Origin: CAWDZK01 sp963807005 | GTDB lineage: Bacteria > Actinomycetota > Actinomycetes > JACCUZ01 | Direction of reading: 5' to 3' | Assembly: GCA_963807005.1 (NCBI GenBank) | Contig: CAWDZK010000005.1 | Coordinates: forward strand, 186,001 to 250,000 | DNA length: 64,000 bases | In this document: in pieces, positions 63,488 to 64,000 of the stretch | Layout: each line of letters begins with the position of its first letter | Position numbering within the stretch: the stretch's first letter is position 1 | Made by a program: the position numbers and the translations under genes | The notes under the pieces: model-generated | Told to the model about the DNA's origin: nothing | Database searches by the model: none | What the model saw: only the letters and a program-made list of their open reading frames with translations

Positions 63488-64000
63488 CCACCGGCGCGCT
63501 CGTCGTCCCCTCGCGGGACGACCCCGTCGTACGTGTCGGCAGCGAGGTCGTGGGCGGGCCGCTCGGCCGTCACGCCTCGCCGGGACGGCCCTGGTGGACG
63601 GTGGTGCGGGTGCTGGTCGCGCTCACCTTCCTCACCTGTGCGGTGGGACTCGTGCAGAAGGACTGGTGCCGGGACAACGGCTGGGCGGTGCCCGGCGTCT
63701 ACAGCCACGCCTGCTACAGCGACGTGCCGCCGCTGTACTTCGGTCGCGGCCTGGCCGACGGCGAGGTGCCGTACCTCGGCCAGAGCAGCGACCGCCAGGT
63801 GGAGTACCCGGTGCTGACCGGCGCCGCGATGTACCTCACCGCACAGCTCGTGCCCTCCGGCGGCACGCCCGACGAGCGCTCGAGGTGGTACTTCGACATC
63901 AACGCACTCGGCGCGGCCGTCGCGGCGGCGGTGGCGGTGGCAGCGACCGTCGCCGTGTCCGGCCGGCGCCGGTGGGACGCCGCGATGGTGGCGACCGCCC
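63484..64000 (+). CDS. GT87-type membrane glycosyltransferase, N-terminal part (cut by window edge)
   Basis: The first 172 residues are visible; it continues past the window. GTG 63484 overlaps the PBP stop (GTGA). A membrane helix (VVRVLVALTFLTCAVGLVQK) is followed by an outer loop with CYSDVPPLYFGRGLADGEVP and VEYPVLTGAAMYLTAQL, the conserved early Asp and region of GT87/DUF2029 polyprenol-linked mannosyltransferases. M. tuberculosis has Rv0051 here. Likely adds a sugar to lipid-linked wall or glycolipid precursors at the outer face. Confidence 0.85.
   Translation, partial: MTTGALVVPSRDDPVVRVGSEVVGGPLGRHASPGRPWWTVVRVLVALTFLTCAVGLVQKDWCRDNGWAVPGVYSHACYSDVPPLYFGRGLADGEVPYLGQSSDRQVEYPVLTGAAMYLTAQLVPSGGTPDERSRWYFDINALGAAVAAAVAVAATVAVSGRRRWDAAMVATA

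Overview
The window is very G+C-rich, uses many GTG starts, and carries a replication-origin neighbourhood typical of an actinomycete (class Actinomycetes). Gene order closely follows the origin region of Mycobacterium tuberculosis (fhaA-fhaB-pstP-rodA-pbpA-pknA-pknB, trpG, DUF881, crgA, cyclophilin, DUF3566, gyrA, gyrB, DUF721, recF, dnaN, dnaA | rpmH, rnpA, yidD, yidC, jag, rsmG, parA, parB, GNAT, cwlM-like, trx, trxB, anti-sigma, sigM, pseudokinase, murJ, DUF6049, nudix, pcnA, then ino1, padR, DUF5318, PBP1, GT87). A class E sortase, a DLW-39 protein, and gnd between recF and dnaN suggest a non-mycobacterial actinomycete. The genus cannot be fixed from the sequence alone. No transposase, integrase, CRISPR array or rRNA operon was seen.

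Layout. 1-3.8 kb: surface sugar genes (two glycosyltransferases, dTDP-rhamnose rfbD, rfbA, rfbC; no rfbB in view). 3.8-9.7 kb: DUF4012 membrane protein, Fpg/Nei glycosylase, CAP-domain secreted protein, a small hypothetical protein, a divergent MarR/azoreductase pair with two matching operators, and tRNA-Leu. 10-18.7 kb: seven-gene phospho-signalling and cell-wall elongation operon. 18.7-25.2 kb: trpG, a 52-residue membrane ORF, sortase E, DUF881, crgA, thiolase, rhomboid protease, cyclophilin, and a repeat-bearing DUF5324-like protein. 25.2-37.1 kb, all on the minus strand: tRNA-Ala, DLW-39, tRNA-Ile, DUF3566, gyrA, gyrB, DUF721, recF, gnd, dnaN, oriC, dnaA. 37.7-43.5 kb, all on the plus strand: rpmH, rnpA, yidD, yidC, jag, rsmG, parA, parB with three identical parS-type sites. 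43.9-57.3 kb: GNAT protein, a frameshifted CwlM-type amidase, trxA/trxB, sigM and its anti-sigma factor, pseudokinase, murJ, DUF6049, nudix, pcnA. 57.3-64 kb: MFS exporter, ino1-padR, DUF5318, bifunctional PBP and a cut GT87 gene.

How it works together. The dnaA/dnaN/gyrase genes and parABS start replication and segregate the origin. Their strand switch at about 35-37.7 kb agrees with oriC being there. Two large flanking blocks control the envelope: PknA/PknB-PstP-FhaA/FhaB with RodA/PbpA, and the pseudokinase-MurJ-DUF6049 group together with CwlM and PBP1. SigM and the thioredoxin genes add stress and redox control.

Most unusual points: a frameshift that also removes the catalytic His motif of the amidase; a cluster of nine GTCGAC words plus a 20-bp palindrome beside parB; a compact DnaA-box trio 14 kb from oriC; an in-frame 27-bp triple repeat in recF; an 87-bp tandem duplication of the ino1 3' end; hendecad repeats in the DUF5324-like protein; and well-formed MarR and PadR operators.
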